Shown here piece after piece: positions 37,701 to 47,225 of a stretch of 64,000 bases of DNA. The notes beneath the pieces are model-generated. The model was given only the letters and a program-made list of their open reading frames with translations. It was not told where the DNA came from and did not search any database. The position numbers and the translations under genes are program-made. The stretch's first letter is position 1; each line of letters opens with the position of its first letter. Source of the stretch: Anas platyrhynchos (Eukaryota > Chordata > Aves > Anseriformes > Anatidae); NCBI RefSeq assembly GCF_047663525.1, contig NC_092611.1, positions 9,585,001-9,649,000 on the forward strand, given 5' to 3'.

Positions 37701-39420
37701 CCAGCATGGTTGAGTTGTAACATCCACCTCACAATCTGCGAGTTGTGAGTACAACAGAATTGTGATTGACAGATCAAATCCATTCGGAAGTGCATTGCCC
37801 TGCAAATCCAGTACTTCAAAAGCTACACACGAATGCACAAAGAAAAAAACCAACACCAAAATCACGCATTCTCTACAGAAATTATCTCAGCAGATGTGCG
37901 AAATAACGAGCAAAACGCAGCACAGCCTTTTAAACGAGAAAATAAAACGTACTTTTGTCTCTTGCTAATGCTTTCCTCTGTTCCTTGCAGACTGATGGCA
38001 ACAGATGCATTGCTCCTGCCTCCTGCCCCCATCGATTGGTTCTGCTCTGCTGTCAGCCAGCCAAGGCAAACCCATGGCTACCAAAAAAACAACCCCCAAA
38101 AAGTCTAAAACATACTACCACAACCACCACCAAAAACATTAAAAACAAACAGCCAGGCCACTCTGTCCCAACAAGAAACCCATCACTTCTCCCCAGTGCA
38201 AGCAGGTCTATCCGTAAAACGTTTCTGGAGATGAGCCGAGAAAAGGGAAGGCACTTTCAGTCTGGAGAGCAGCCACAATCTTTTAACACTTAAAAACAGG
38301 GTATTCATTCAACTACTGTTATATTAAATGTCCTTTAAAAAAAAAAAAAAAAAAGAAGAAGAAGAAAAAACAACACTCAAATCAGAACTTCTCAATTTCA
38401 TATGCCAAGAGGATGGAGTTTATGTCGAACACTGTATTATTTAAGAAAGCATAGTTCTCAGGATGTAAATGAAAGGAGATGAGCCATCTGCTGTATCTAT
38501 AAATCCAGTTCTAAGTTACAGGAGAATGCACTTTTCATTTAACAGTAAATTAAATCATCGCTGTCCCAGCCAGAAGAATACGTACAAAATACAGAATTAT
38601 TCTAAAAGATGTAAATGTTTGCTTTTGTTCTCAATCTGTCACATAACCACTTCTCAGACAATGCTCTGATAAGGTATTCTTCACTAAAATGTCTCTCTCT
38701 TGCCCCCTCCTACATATTAGCTGCTGCAAAACCGTGGTGAGGGTTTCTTTATTAGCATCATCACAGCTGCGCCCCTCCCCTTTGCTGCCTTCAACATCCC
38801 AGCTGCCAAAGCCCAAAGCGACAGCCCCGCACTGCCCTCCACCCCAGAACGTGGTCAAGTCAGCAGAAAGGAAGGAGGTGCAAGCTTTAGGAGACCAAAG
38901 CATCCTTTAACATGGAGAACATAACTGATACGCTGCTTTTACCATAAGCAGTGCTACTGCTTTGTTCTGGCTTTTTAATATTTTATTTGGGTTTTGTATT
39001 CTCCATTTTGTGCTGCTTTAACAGTCCTGCTCCAGTTGTGCAGCTCTGCAGGCACTCTGCATTCATAATTACTATTATTGCATGGGCATGTATTTGAGCG
39101 GGGCACTAGATGATCTAGAGATCGTTTTTCTTTGCCTACTCCCATCTATTTTCCCTGAAAACCTACTTCATTCTCTCCTCCCACAGCTGAGAAAGCCTGT
39201 GTGAATGTGTCAGAGAGGTGGCAGCTAAGGAATCACAGACAGCAGTCTGGCATCTCGGAAGGGTCGAGATGAAGAATGTATGCAGAGATGGTGATCGGAG
39301 GGCGTGGCCGAGCCAGATGCAGAGCTAGCTGGAGCTGTGCTGGAAACGGGAAGACAATCCCCCTTGTTTGGTGATACATGCTCCCTAATCAGCAGTCATC
39401 CTGATTTTTAAAACTATAAT
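34745..39420. other. Intronic sequence with no supported gene
   Basis: Complex, mostly AT-balanced sequence with an A16 run near 36,529-36,544 and a poly(A)/(GAA)n tract at 38,337-38,370. From about 39,200 G+C and CpG begin to rise towards the promoter. No recognisable exon. Confidence 0.55.
38337..38370. repeat. Poly(A) followed by (GAA)n
   Basis: About 17 A residues followed by four GAA-type triplets and another A run. Simple repeat. Confidence 0.9.
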
Positions 39421-40070
39421 AAAGTATGTAATAGTGCTTATGTCACGGGAGAGCCGTGTATCATTAAGATTGGGCGTTGCGCTGATGTTAAACAGGTGGG
39501 TTAACTTGGCAGCAGGCTCAGGCACACTGGTAGCAATGGTCCGGCACGAAGGGAGTTGGAATTGAGCCACAAGATAGCGATGGTCGGTACGTACGATGGT
39601 TCTTGGCCAGCTACAGCACCGGCAATCGCTTGAGGAGATCAGGAGCCACCCGCACACGGATGAGGCAGCGAGGAGTCACTGAAGTGATGGGTGAAAAGGA
39701 GCCGCGATGTGCAAGAGCAGCGATAGGCACGAGCTGGGAACAGGGGCACGGCGCTGGGGGCAGGAGGCACCCGAGCAAGCAGCTGGGGAGCGCTGCACCG
39801 AGCACTGGCAATGCCGGGGCAACAGCTCCAAGAGGTGACAAGCTGGGAAGGGGCTGGAAGAACCACAGGCGACGGCAGTTCTGGGGGCTTCGACCGCTGA
39901 TGCTTGGAAAGAGGCATCGAGGGGCTCGGGGGGGGCACACGGTGGGTGCAGGACGGGGGGCGGTGGCACGGGTGGGAACACAGAGCCTGGATTTTGGGGT
40001 GCACAGCTTGGGTCTGGGGAGGGCACAGAGCCTGGATTTGGGGGCACAGAGGCTGGATTTGGGGCAGGTG
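39420..40070. other. G-rich start of NCAM1 intron 1, promoter-proximal
   Basis: This 650-base stretch is GC-rich with moderate CpG and a marked excess of G on the plus strand, including closely spaced G runs at 39,927-39,965 (GGGG, G8, GGG, G6). A 21-22-base minisatellite sits at 39,979-40,066. The two long overlapping frames here (199 codons plus, 222 codons minus) result from few stops in GC-rich repeats and carry no domain. The region probably belongs to the regulatory shoulder of the CpG island. Confidence 0.6.
39979..40066. repeat. Minisatellite, about four copies of a 21-22-base unit
   Basis: Four tandem copies with consensus GGCACAGAGCCTGGATTTGG start near 39,979, 40,000, 40,021 and 40,043. 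The second copy is the most diverged. Its plus-strand translation gives the repeated peptide pattern SLDLG/SLGLG, which explains the apparent open frame. It lies about 420-500 bases inside NCAM1 intron 1. Confidence 0.9.
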
Positions 40071-40180
40071 CAGCCCCCCCGGAGCGAGGGGCGGGGGCTG
40101 GGGGGGGTTCGTGCACGGCGCCGCTCCCTCCGCGGCCGCTGCGCGCTCCCCTCGCCCCCATCCCTCTCCCCCCCGCCCTA

Positions 40181-40232
40181 TTTTTTTTTTTTAAATTATT
40201 AATTCCTCGCAGCTGCTCGTTAATTGCAGCCG
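40181..40232. promoter_or_regulatory. AT-rich homeodomain-like motif cluster embedded in the CpG island
   Basis: A T12 run passes into TTAAATTATTAATTCC and, after CTCGCAGCTGCTCG, a further GTTAATTGC. The cores AAATTATTAATT and TTAATTG are typical homeodomain sites, and CAGCTG is an E-box. It is an isolated AT-rich patch of about 50 bases flanked on both sides by very GC-rich DNA, about 250-300 bases downstream of the exon 1 donor. NCAM promoters are reported to respond to homeodomain and Pax factors, so this is a reasonable candidate site. Binding is inferred only. Confidence 0.35.
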
Positions 40233-40403
40233 CATCCCTTCTCCCTTCTGCAAGAGGGTGGGGGGGGACCCGGCGGCGCTGCACCCCCCGGCCCCTCACC
40301 CCTCCCTCATTGTCTGAGCCCCCCCCTCCCCACAAAGCCCCCACCTCAGGGGCACCGGGAGCCCCTCACGGGCTGCCTCAGCACCAGCACCGGCACCGCA
40401 CGA

Positions 40404-40422
40404 CCAGCAGCAGCAGCAGCAG
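40404..40422. repeat. (CAG)6 trinucleotide run
   Basis: Six CAG units on the plus strand (CTG on the gene strand), about 60 bases inside intron 1 from the donor. Short and probably stable, but potentially polymorphic. Confidence 0.9.
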
Positions 40423-40475
40423 CTCCATCACCACACGGCCACGACCACCGCCCGGCCGCCCCATTGTTCGCCCCG

Positions 40476-40485
40476 CCGTACCTGC
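40476..40485 (-). other. NCAM1: Splice donor of NCAM1 exon 1
   Basis: On the gene strand the sequence reads GCAG^GTACGG, with the exon ending at 40,482 and the intron starting at 40,481. It fits the vertebrate donor consensus at CAG|GT; positions +3 (A) is good, +4 (C) and +5 (G) partly match. It interrupts the frame after the first base of a codon (phase 1), the phase expected for the NCAM1 leader exon, so the next exon must supply two bases to finish residue 18. Confidence 0.85.
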
Positions 40486-40533
40486 GGCTCTGAGGAGAAA
40501 CAAGGTCCAGGGCAGCGCGGTGGCTGGCAGCAT
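40482..40533 (-). CDS. NCAM1: NCAM1 coding exon 1: signal-peptide exon of neural cell adhesion molecule 1 (partial gene)
   Basis: Read on the minus strand, the start codon at 40,533-40,531 opens a 17-codon frame, MLPATALPWTLFLLRAA, plus one further base, and then meets a splice donor. The peptide is a secretion leader with a hydrophobic LPWTLFLL core. In the family, NCAM1 exon 1 is also 17 codons plus one base, ends in GCAG, and carries WTLF at residues 9-12 (human NCAM1 does). From memory, the published chicken leader differs at only about three of the 17 residues. The mature Ig domains, fibronectin domains and membrane anchor lie on later exons that I do not see here. The start is secure: an in-frame TAA lies 36 codons upstream (40,641-40,639) with no ATG between, and position -3 is G. 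NCAM1 is a cell-surface immunoglobulin-family adhesion protein of neurons, glia and muscle. The exon could in principle belong to another Ig-family gene, but length, phase and motif together favour NCAM1. Confidence 0.87.
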
Positions 40534-40870
40534 CGCAGCCGGCTGAGGGACGGCGGCCGTTGCACCTTTTCCTGCAAGTCGGGAGAAACGCGGCTCGCCT
40601 CTGCGCTCTCCCCCCGGGTTTTTAGCGCGGCTTTTATTTTATTTTTTCCTCCTTTCCGCCCTCCCTTCTCAATTCGCGTCTTCCCCCGGCCGCTCCTCAA
40701 CGGGCTCCGCTCCGCGCCTCGTCCCCACACCGCCTTCTGCCGGCTGCGCCCCGGCCGCCTCCCGGCGCCGCCGCCGTGACTGACAGGCGGCCGCAGCACC
40801 GCCGCCCGGATCCCTCCGCCTCCCGGCCCCGCGCGGCGGGTGGCACCGCGCCGCCGTGTCCTTCCGCGCG
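40534..40870 (-). promoter_or_regulatory. NCAM1: NCAM1 5' UTR and proximal promoter (transcription start not pinpointed)
   Basis: This is the stretch immediately 5' of the NCAM1 start codon. It is GC-rich with dense CpG and has no ATG on the gene strand, as expected of an untranslated leader. On the gene strand I see a purine-rich GA tract (about 40,690-40,640) containing a GC box GGGCGG at 40,661-40,656. A short A/T run, AATAAAATAAAAG, lies at about 40,645-40,632, roughly 100 bases from the ATG. A TGACTGACAG element, resembling a MEIS/PBX/TGIF site, lies at 40,777-40,786 on the plus strand. NCAM promoters are known to be TATA-less, GC-rich and to use several start sites, so the A/T run is probably not a true TATA box. 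The exact transcription start cannot be read from the sequence, and the limits given are estimates. Confidence 0.7.
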
Positions 40871-41019
40871 CGCCCGCCTCAAATAGTGCGCCGCGGGGGG
40901 ACCGGTGGGCGCTGCCGGCCGCCTGCAAAACCCGGCGCGGAGCGAGGAGCCCGGAGCTGGAGCGGCCGGCCCCGGGCTGAGCACAGCCCCCCCGTGAAGG
41001 GGGCTGCGGTGGTAACGCG

Positions 41020-44000
41020 CAGAATACATTGGGAGGCTTAATGGGTTGTAATTTCTGTCCTAAAATTAAGTTTGAAGCGCCCTGAATGGGCAGTTCTGAG
41101 TACAGAAGGACTCCTACCGGCACAGGCTTTGACAGAAAAGTGACAGCTATAAACCGTGCAGGCCGAAGACACCCCACATAAAGACAATATCCTCTAAGTA
41201 CGGTTATACATCATCAGTATTTCAACGCTATTTTAATACCGTCAATCCATTCCAGCACATCCCTACCCCAGGCCTGAAGGATCACTCCAGGCCAGAGCCT
41301 GCTCGCTGGGTTTAACTCTTTTCTGCTCGACAGATCCCTTCCCCCTTCCCCTTTTATAAAAATGCTTCCCTAGAAGAAACAACAAAATTACTTATTGCGA
41401 TCTGATTGAAAACATGCCTGCTCTGCTGCCTCAGCCCGCCTAGCCCACGGCCTCATATTGCAATGATTATCTGCAGAGCAACCTTGCTGCGCCATGCCAC
41501 GTGCGGTGCCTCGCCACCCCCTGCTCCTCCAAACCCCTCAGCCCCCCGCACCCCACAGTCCTGGGCTCAATGTCCCCCCCCATAACATGAGGTCACTCAT
41601 TTGGATGGGTCCCAGCGGCCATCGAACATTTTTCAGGTCATATATGTTGGTAACAGAGAGCCAACATCCCAGCATCTGGGTTGAAAAGCCCTCCAAAGAA
41701 ACAGTGCCTTCTATCCTAAGTAAGCCAATGTTGGTACCTACAAGGTACTTCTCTCATATTGAAGAGTATACAGAGCATACATCAATTCTTACACACCTGT
41801 AGCGGATTAAATGAACTGGTGGCTGTAGAGCAGAGAGGCAGGATCTCTGCCATCCGTCACGCCAAAACATCTTGCAAGACTCCCACCTTGTTTCTCCAGC
41901 CTTTCAACTGCTGGTTGACAAATGTGGGAAAACATAGTGGCAAACCATCTGCTGCTCCCTCAACTCTGCCATCAACTCTTGTGATGAGCTTGTCCTGTAG
42001 AAGTCCCTCCAGAAGGCAACAAAATGTGGTTTTGTGAGATGTGGTGGTCTGTGGACACCAGCTGGATTCCTGGCACTGGGGGATGTCTGCCTCTGCCCTG
42101 AGCAGTTCGGTAAACTCCTCGCCATTCAGCAGCACAAGAGCCCAATCATTTCCTAAAGAGAAGAGACAGAGCTGTCGTACTTTTATTAGCACTGTCAGAA
42201 CCAGTTTGCAGAGTTAGTTCTAGTTCCCAGAGGCCTTGCACAAGTGTCTGTTTATTTCCGTTCACTACAAAGAGCATCTATGTAGGTAGCAACCTCATAA
42301 AAATTACATTTATAGCATTCATAAGAGATCTTGGGAGTGCACAGGTCATTATATATTGAATGATGAGGCTATAATGCTACTTTGGAAGCTGCAACTGTTC
42401 ATGTCAGTCTTTTCCATGAAATTTGAGTCATCTCCACAAAAGTCAGAGTATACCTGCACAAAAGTATTACTTGCATGTGTTGAAGTATCATCTTGTAGAG
42501 AATGTTAAATCAGTTTAAAGGAGCCTATGGGCCATGCCCATGCATTTTTTTTCCTTAATCTGTAAAATAAAAGGGTCAAATTACACAGTCAAGGTTTGAT
42601 TTTTGACTTCATTGGGTTCTGGGCATAAACAAAAGTGAATGGAAAATTTGGATTGAGTTCTCTCCCTGGGTTAAAACCAGCAGCAATTGTATTTGTCGAA
42701 CTACTGCTACCTCTGCTCTGCAAGTGGGAGAAGAAGTGAAGCGGAGTTGTAGCTATGCAGGCATTTCACAGTGTCATGAGACTGCAAAAGGACTCAAAAG
42801 CCAGCGTTCCCCTTTTCTTGACGTGACTGCTCACTGGTTGCCGTTTGAGGCAGGGTTGTTACAGGATGCACTGGAAATTCTCTCTGCCATCAAAGCATTG
42901 TGTGGGGTGAAGAGAGGACTTCATCTGTCAAGCTGAAAAAATAACAGAAGAGACAGTAATACTTCATAGTCGGTCTTTGTGAAGGGAAGTGTACCATCTA
43001 AAATCACTGCTGAGGTCAAATCCCGAGATTCAGACCTGATGCAATAGGACAGTAATGAGCAGTGCTCTACGGGCAGGTGGGTATGTTGCTGATCCTTTTC
43101 ATCAACCCGTCCCTTATGCTAGCATCATTAAGCAGAGGTAATCTACAAAAAAATTACTTGCGTTTTTCTGTGTGAACTGTTAGACCCAGGTATATACACC
43201 ACAAAAAAGACTTATTACTTATCTGTAGGCACACCAAGGAGACACGTTGTAATAGTCTCTCTGGTCAAAGCATTATTCTCGTCTGTGCAGATACTTATTG
43301 TGACACACAACACTGTGCAGAACACACCTCAGATCAATGCTCCTCTTCACAGATAAACAAAGCAAGCAGAGATCACCCCTTCTAATACCCTTCTGTTTGT
43401 AACTGATTTTTTTTTTTTTTTTAAGAAAGTTTTAATAAAGGGAAAAAAACAGCATGTTCCCTTCCTCCTGCAAGCAATATGACATACAAACCTAACTGTT
43501 AAGGCTCTTCTGGTGATGTCATTAACCACAAGAATGAAGGTGAAGTCATCAGAACTGGGAGAGAAAGTTACGATCAGAAATTCAGAATCTTTGCATTAAA
43601 AACCTGTGTCTTATCTACATACCTGGCACAAACTCTGACATTGATCTCAACATTTGTCCTGCTCTGGGATTTCGCTTGCCACAGCTGTATGAGCAGGTAA
43701 TAGTTCCATGCACAGAACGAAGAAATATGTGCATGCCTGCTGTTAACCTACTCGTGAAAATATCATGGGAAAGAAACCTCATGAAAATAACCTGTCAGTC
43801 TGACTCACAATGGAAATGTCATTGTGAAACTAACAGCATTCTTAGAAAATATCTGGTAGTTATCTGCCACATTTCTTATTTCCAAAACTTTCACTCTTGG
43901 AGTTAAAATTTGAAATGTAATGTGCACAATTCTGTGCAGAAAACTATTACGCTTATAGCATGCAGTACATTTCTCATTTTATTATTCCTAATTTGTTTTA

Positions 44001-44080
44001 ATCTGTACAGTCACTCAGATGTTTCAGTTCAGAAAAGAGAAAGACTCCCAGCTGATCAGAATCACAGAAGATAACGGGGC
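41020..44080. other. NCAM1 5' flank, no supported gene
   Basis: CpG falls abruptly after 41,020. The stretch holds C-rich words around 41,515-41,582, an E-box CACGTG near 41,500 and a T16 run at 43,407-43,422. A patch at 41,857-42,192 is open in more than one minus-strand frame but carries no recognised protein. No CR1 fragment is seen. Confidence 0.55.
43407..43422. repeat. T16 homopolymer
   Basis: Uninterrupted T run in AT-rich flank sequence. Simple repeat. Confidence 0.95.
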
Positions 44081-44084
44081 TGTG

Positions 44085-44270
44085 AAGAGTGCATCAGGAT
44101 GAGCTGCCTGTTTTTTCACACTCCTCCCATGCCTTCACTAGAATCTGTTTTAATTGGAGCATTGCAATTAACAGGGCATCACCCAGTGCTTCGAAATGAT
44201 AGCGGTATAACCAGCACCAATACCTACCTGTTTTAGAAGAACAGCTGTCCTAGTTCTGCTGTTATTTATA
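44085..44270. promoter_or_regulatory. Candidate conserved element with an inverted homeodomain site pair
   Basis: Contains TTAATTG at 44,150-44,156 and its exact reverse complement CAATTAA at 44,165-44,171, separated by eight bases. Surrounding words are enhancer-like (GAGTGCATCAGGATGAGCTG, CATCACCCAGTGC, GATAGCGG). Located about 3.6 kb upstream of the NCAM1 start codon. A paired site of this kind could bind a homeodomain dimer; unproven. Confidence 0.3.
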
Positions 44271-47225
44271 CTAACTTTAATTAGAAGACTCACCGTCATC
44301 ATATTATATGGAGCAATACATGTGTAAAACCAGTACATGCAAAATTAGAACAGAAGAGACTAAAGCATTAGGGTGTCCCTAGCTAAACATTTGGTAGCAA
44401 GTAAGAAATGGTTATCTTAATTGGAAAAATGCATCCCTCAACCTGCTTTTATTTAAAAAGTATAAATACATCTGACAGGAATTTTCAAGGACATATGAAA
44501 GTTATGAGAAACCACATTCTAGCAACACGGAGCTCCATTTCACATTTAGACCCAGAATAAACAGATTTTTTTCATACAAGTGGATCTGAAACATATAAAT
44601 GACTGGTGGGCTCTACTTAACAACTTAATGACAGTACTCCCGCCCCCGTATGGTAATAATTTAAAAAAAAAGGTTTTGCAAGAGGCAGCATAAAGGGCCC
44701 TTTACGACCCTTCACCCTTCTCCTCCCCTGCTGCTGTGGTTCCTGCTCCTCTTGGAAGAGGGCAGAGATGCTGAGTGTGCTGACACTCAGGGACATACAA
44801 TCCTAGGGTACCCAACCCATGTTCTGATTCATGTTACTTCCAGAATCCTCAGCAGAGGTAGGACGAGAACCCAGCAGTCCAAAATCCCATTCATCAACCC
44901 TCGATTCCTTGATTGCTACCTCCCAGCAGTGCCTGAGGAGTTCAAAAATCTTTTGAGACAGAGATTTCATGTCTCCAAGGCATTCTGTGGTCGATAAGCC
45001 ATGGAGGAGGGATAGGCAGCTAATGGTGGCTTGCCCGTCAGAGCTTGTTCTCCTCTACCAATCTACTTAAAGCCATCAGCTTTCACTCAAAGAAAAAAAC
45101 ATCACACAAAACAAACACCATCAAAAAACACCATTGCTCTTATCCACAGTCCCAGTGTGAAGGAAATCCAATCATTTGCTCAAGAGCTTTTTCGTTTGCT
45201 TTTTCTAACACTAACAACGGTAGCTTGGCCCTTGTTATAACCAGTCCCTTGCCACACAAGGGAAATTCAAGAGATTTTTCTCTTCTGTAGTTACAACATG
45301 AAACAAGGTCAAATTTTATGCAGCTATGTAGCAAATAGCTGTTTGGTTTTTTTTCCACCTCTTGTTATGCAAATAGTAATACAAAAAAGTTTATCACTAT
45401 AATTATCAAAAGACTTTTCTAAATCCCCCTAAAACTAAATTGCTCAGAGAGGGTTCCAGGTGACCTTATGGCTAAGGAAATTAATTTATTCGTTCTTAGG
45501 CAATGTTGCTGGTATATCACAGGCAGTTTTTATTTTTCCTTCATGTGCCTTCAGATCCTTCTGTTGGGATATTACTGGATGGTCATGTGTTGCTTGGACA
45601 TAAGGCTCAGACTTTTATGAGAGCAAATAATTTTGTGCGGTGACAGAAGGCAAAGAAATTACACTTGGACTTACTGTTAAAATGAGGATTGGTGACTGGG
45701 TTGTTCTGTGAGTAAATAAAACCCTTAAAGAAAGCATTGGAATTTATGATGGTCTGAACAATCACAGGTCATGAGGTCCACCAATTAAGTTCTCTCCCTA
45801 ATTGATGCTATGTCCAAGAAAAAAGAGTTGCTTGTCTTCCCCATACTGCACTGAAAAATGCAAGTCTTTCCACTTCTGCAGAATAAGTTGTGCAAGGAGA
45901 TGTAGTAGGAAAGAAAATTATGCAATGGTCGGTAGGGGATGCAAGTCATAAATAAAATACAAACATTAACCTTTGTGAGATGGAGAAGGCAAAAGAACAG
46001 AAAAGGAATTTCAAAATGTGATTCTGTAACGAAAAAGCTAAAGAAGCAGTACCAGCCCTGCAAACAGTTTTCATACTGCTGCATAACTGGCACACGGTGC
46101 ATACTTAAACCTTTTGGAGAAGACCCATCTGCACTGTAGCCTGTTAAGACTGACAATTATTGGGGATTTTTGCACTTTGAAAATTGAGTGCTAAGCTGTT
46201 TTGTTCTCATAATCCCCCTGTCCTGCGCGAAAGGAGGTCTTCTGCTTCCTATGGGGAGTCTTCACTGTTCCTGCAAGTTTCTCTTACTTACACCCTGCTC
46301 TTCAACAGTATTCAGGAGGCTTTGTCCTTTGATTCAGATACAAGCAACGTGACAACGTACAAGTTGCATCAGCAGCTAAAGAACTGTGCCCACCTCTCAA
46401 TCAGTTCGTGCAGCCCTGTGCTCGAAGCTTTCCTCTACCTGCAAGGCAAGGGAACAGGGTTGTGCTGACAGCATCAAAACACACGGGTAGGCAGTTACTC
46501 AAACAGAAAAAGGAAGAATTCCATTTAGAAATCGGCCCAGAGCACAGCTTAAGGCAACATGCAGCCATGCAACATCTTCCCCCTGTCTTTCAGGGTTATG
46601 TCTTCTGTTTCCTCAACATCTTCAGTTACAGCTAGGTTTAAGGCACAGAAGAATAGCATTGGTAATAGAATCTCAGTCTCTGATGCTGTATTATCGCAGC
46701 CTTACATTGCCCTAAAAATATTGTAGGGAGGTTAAAAATGACAATAGCGATGTTTCTATTTTTGCATAATGGTCTTAAGATGGTGCTGAAATGCAGTGAG
46801 AAAGAAAACATCCTGAGAAACCCTTGCTGGCAAGGCAGGATCATTGTTCTTGAACTGAATTTATACTCCTCGTCAGTAATAAAGACAGGATCAAGACATC
46901 CTGGATTCACATCTGACTGTTTTTGATAGGCACATTTAGGTAATTGCCCATGCAGAATGACGAAGTCCAACAATGAAACCCTTCAGTACCCCATTAGTAT
47001 TGCAGTCCTTGCTATAATCAGCCTGGTGGGATGTGCAGGGGCCAAAACCACTTAGAGAATCACCAGTGATGCCACTGCAGCTGTTGCATATTCAACCCAG
47101 ATTATGACTTCCAAAGGTTGGTCTGATGAATCTTCACTTGCTTTTCAAAGCCAGTTTTTATCACCGCTCTTCTTGTAATGTAAATCTTGGATCCAAGTTA
47201 ACATAATATTAAATAATCACCTGGT
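44270..47225. other. NCAM1 5' flank, no supported gene
   Basis: AT-rich, CpG-poor sequence. No transposon, RNA gene or domain-bearing frame is recognised. Open frames of 60-125 codons on both strands look like chance. Confidence 0.55.

Larger units (their letters stand above)
1..40481 (-). other. NCAM1: NCAM1 intron 1 (5' part; right-to-left on the gene strand)
   Basis: Everything left of the exon 1 donor is inferred to be NCAM1 intron 1. The next coding exon should encode the start of the first Ig domain, beginning with residues like SLQVDIVPSQGE. I did not find it on the minus strand, so the intron probably continues beyond position 1. NCAM1 intron 1 is very long in vertebrates, which agrees. 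Because the second exon is short (about 75 bases) it cannot be excluded by eye alone. The interior is described piecewise in other entries. Confidence 0.7.
40070..41015. other. CpG island over the NCAM1 promoter, exon 1 and start of intron 1
   Basis: Base composition rises sharply to very high G+C with frequent CG dinucleotides, and falls back to AT-balanced, CpG-poor sequence by about 41,030. It is the only strong CpG island in the window. The densest part is 40,680-40,980. It covers the inferred promoter and exon 1 and continues about 400 bases into intron 1. Such islands usually mark unmethylated promoters and are often transcribed in both directions, so a divergent non-coding transcript towards higher coordinates is possible but not shown. 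Several long open frames here exist only because GC-rich DNA has few stop codons. Confidence 0.9.

Noticed and set aside
39603..40344. 199-codon plus-strand and 222-codon minus-strand frames
   Set aside because: Both run through a minisatellite and G-rich sequence; the apparent protein is repeat translation and Pro/Ala/Gly-rich noise without a domain.
40632..40650. AATAAAATAAAAG on the gene strand as a TATA box
   Set aside because: It lacks the TATAAA core, and NCAM promoters are known as TATA-less; it is kept only as a noted A/T run.
40428..41177. 249-codon minus-strand frame across the CpG island
   Set aside because: It overlaps NCAM1 exon 1 in a different frame, has Arg/Gly/Pro-rich low-complexity content, and exists because GC-rich DNA has few stop codons. 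The leader-plus-donor reading is far better supported.
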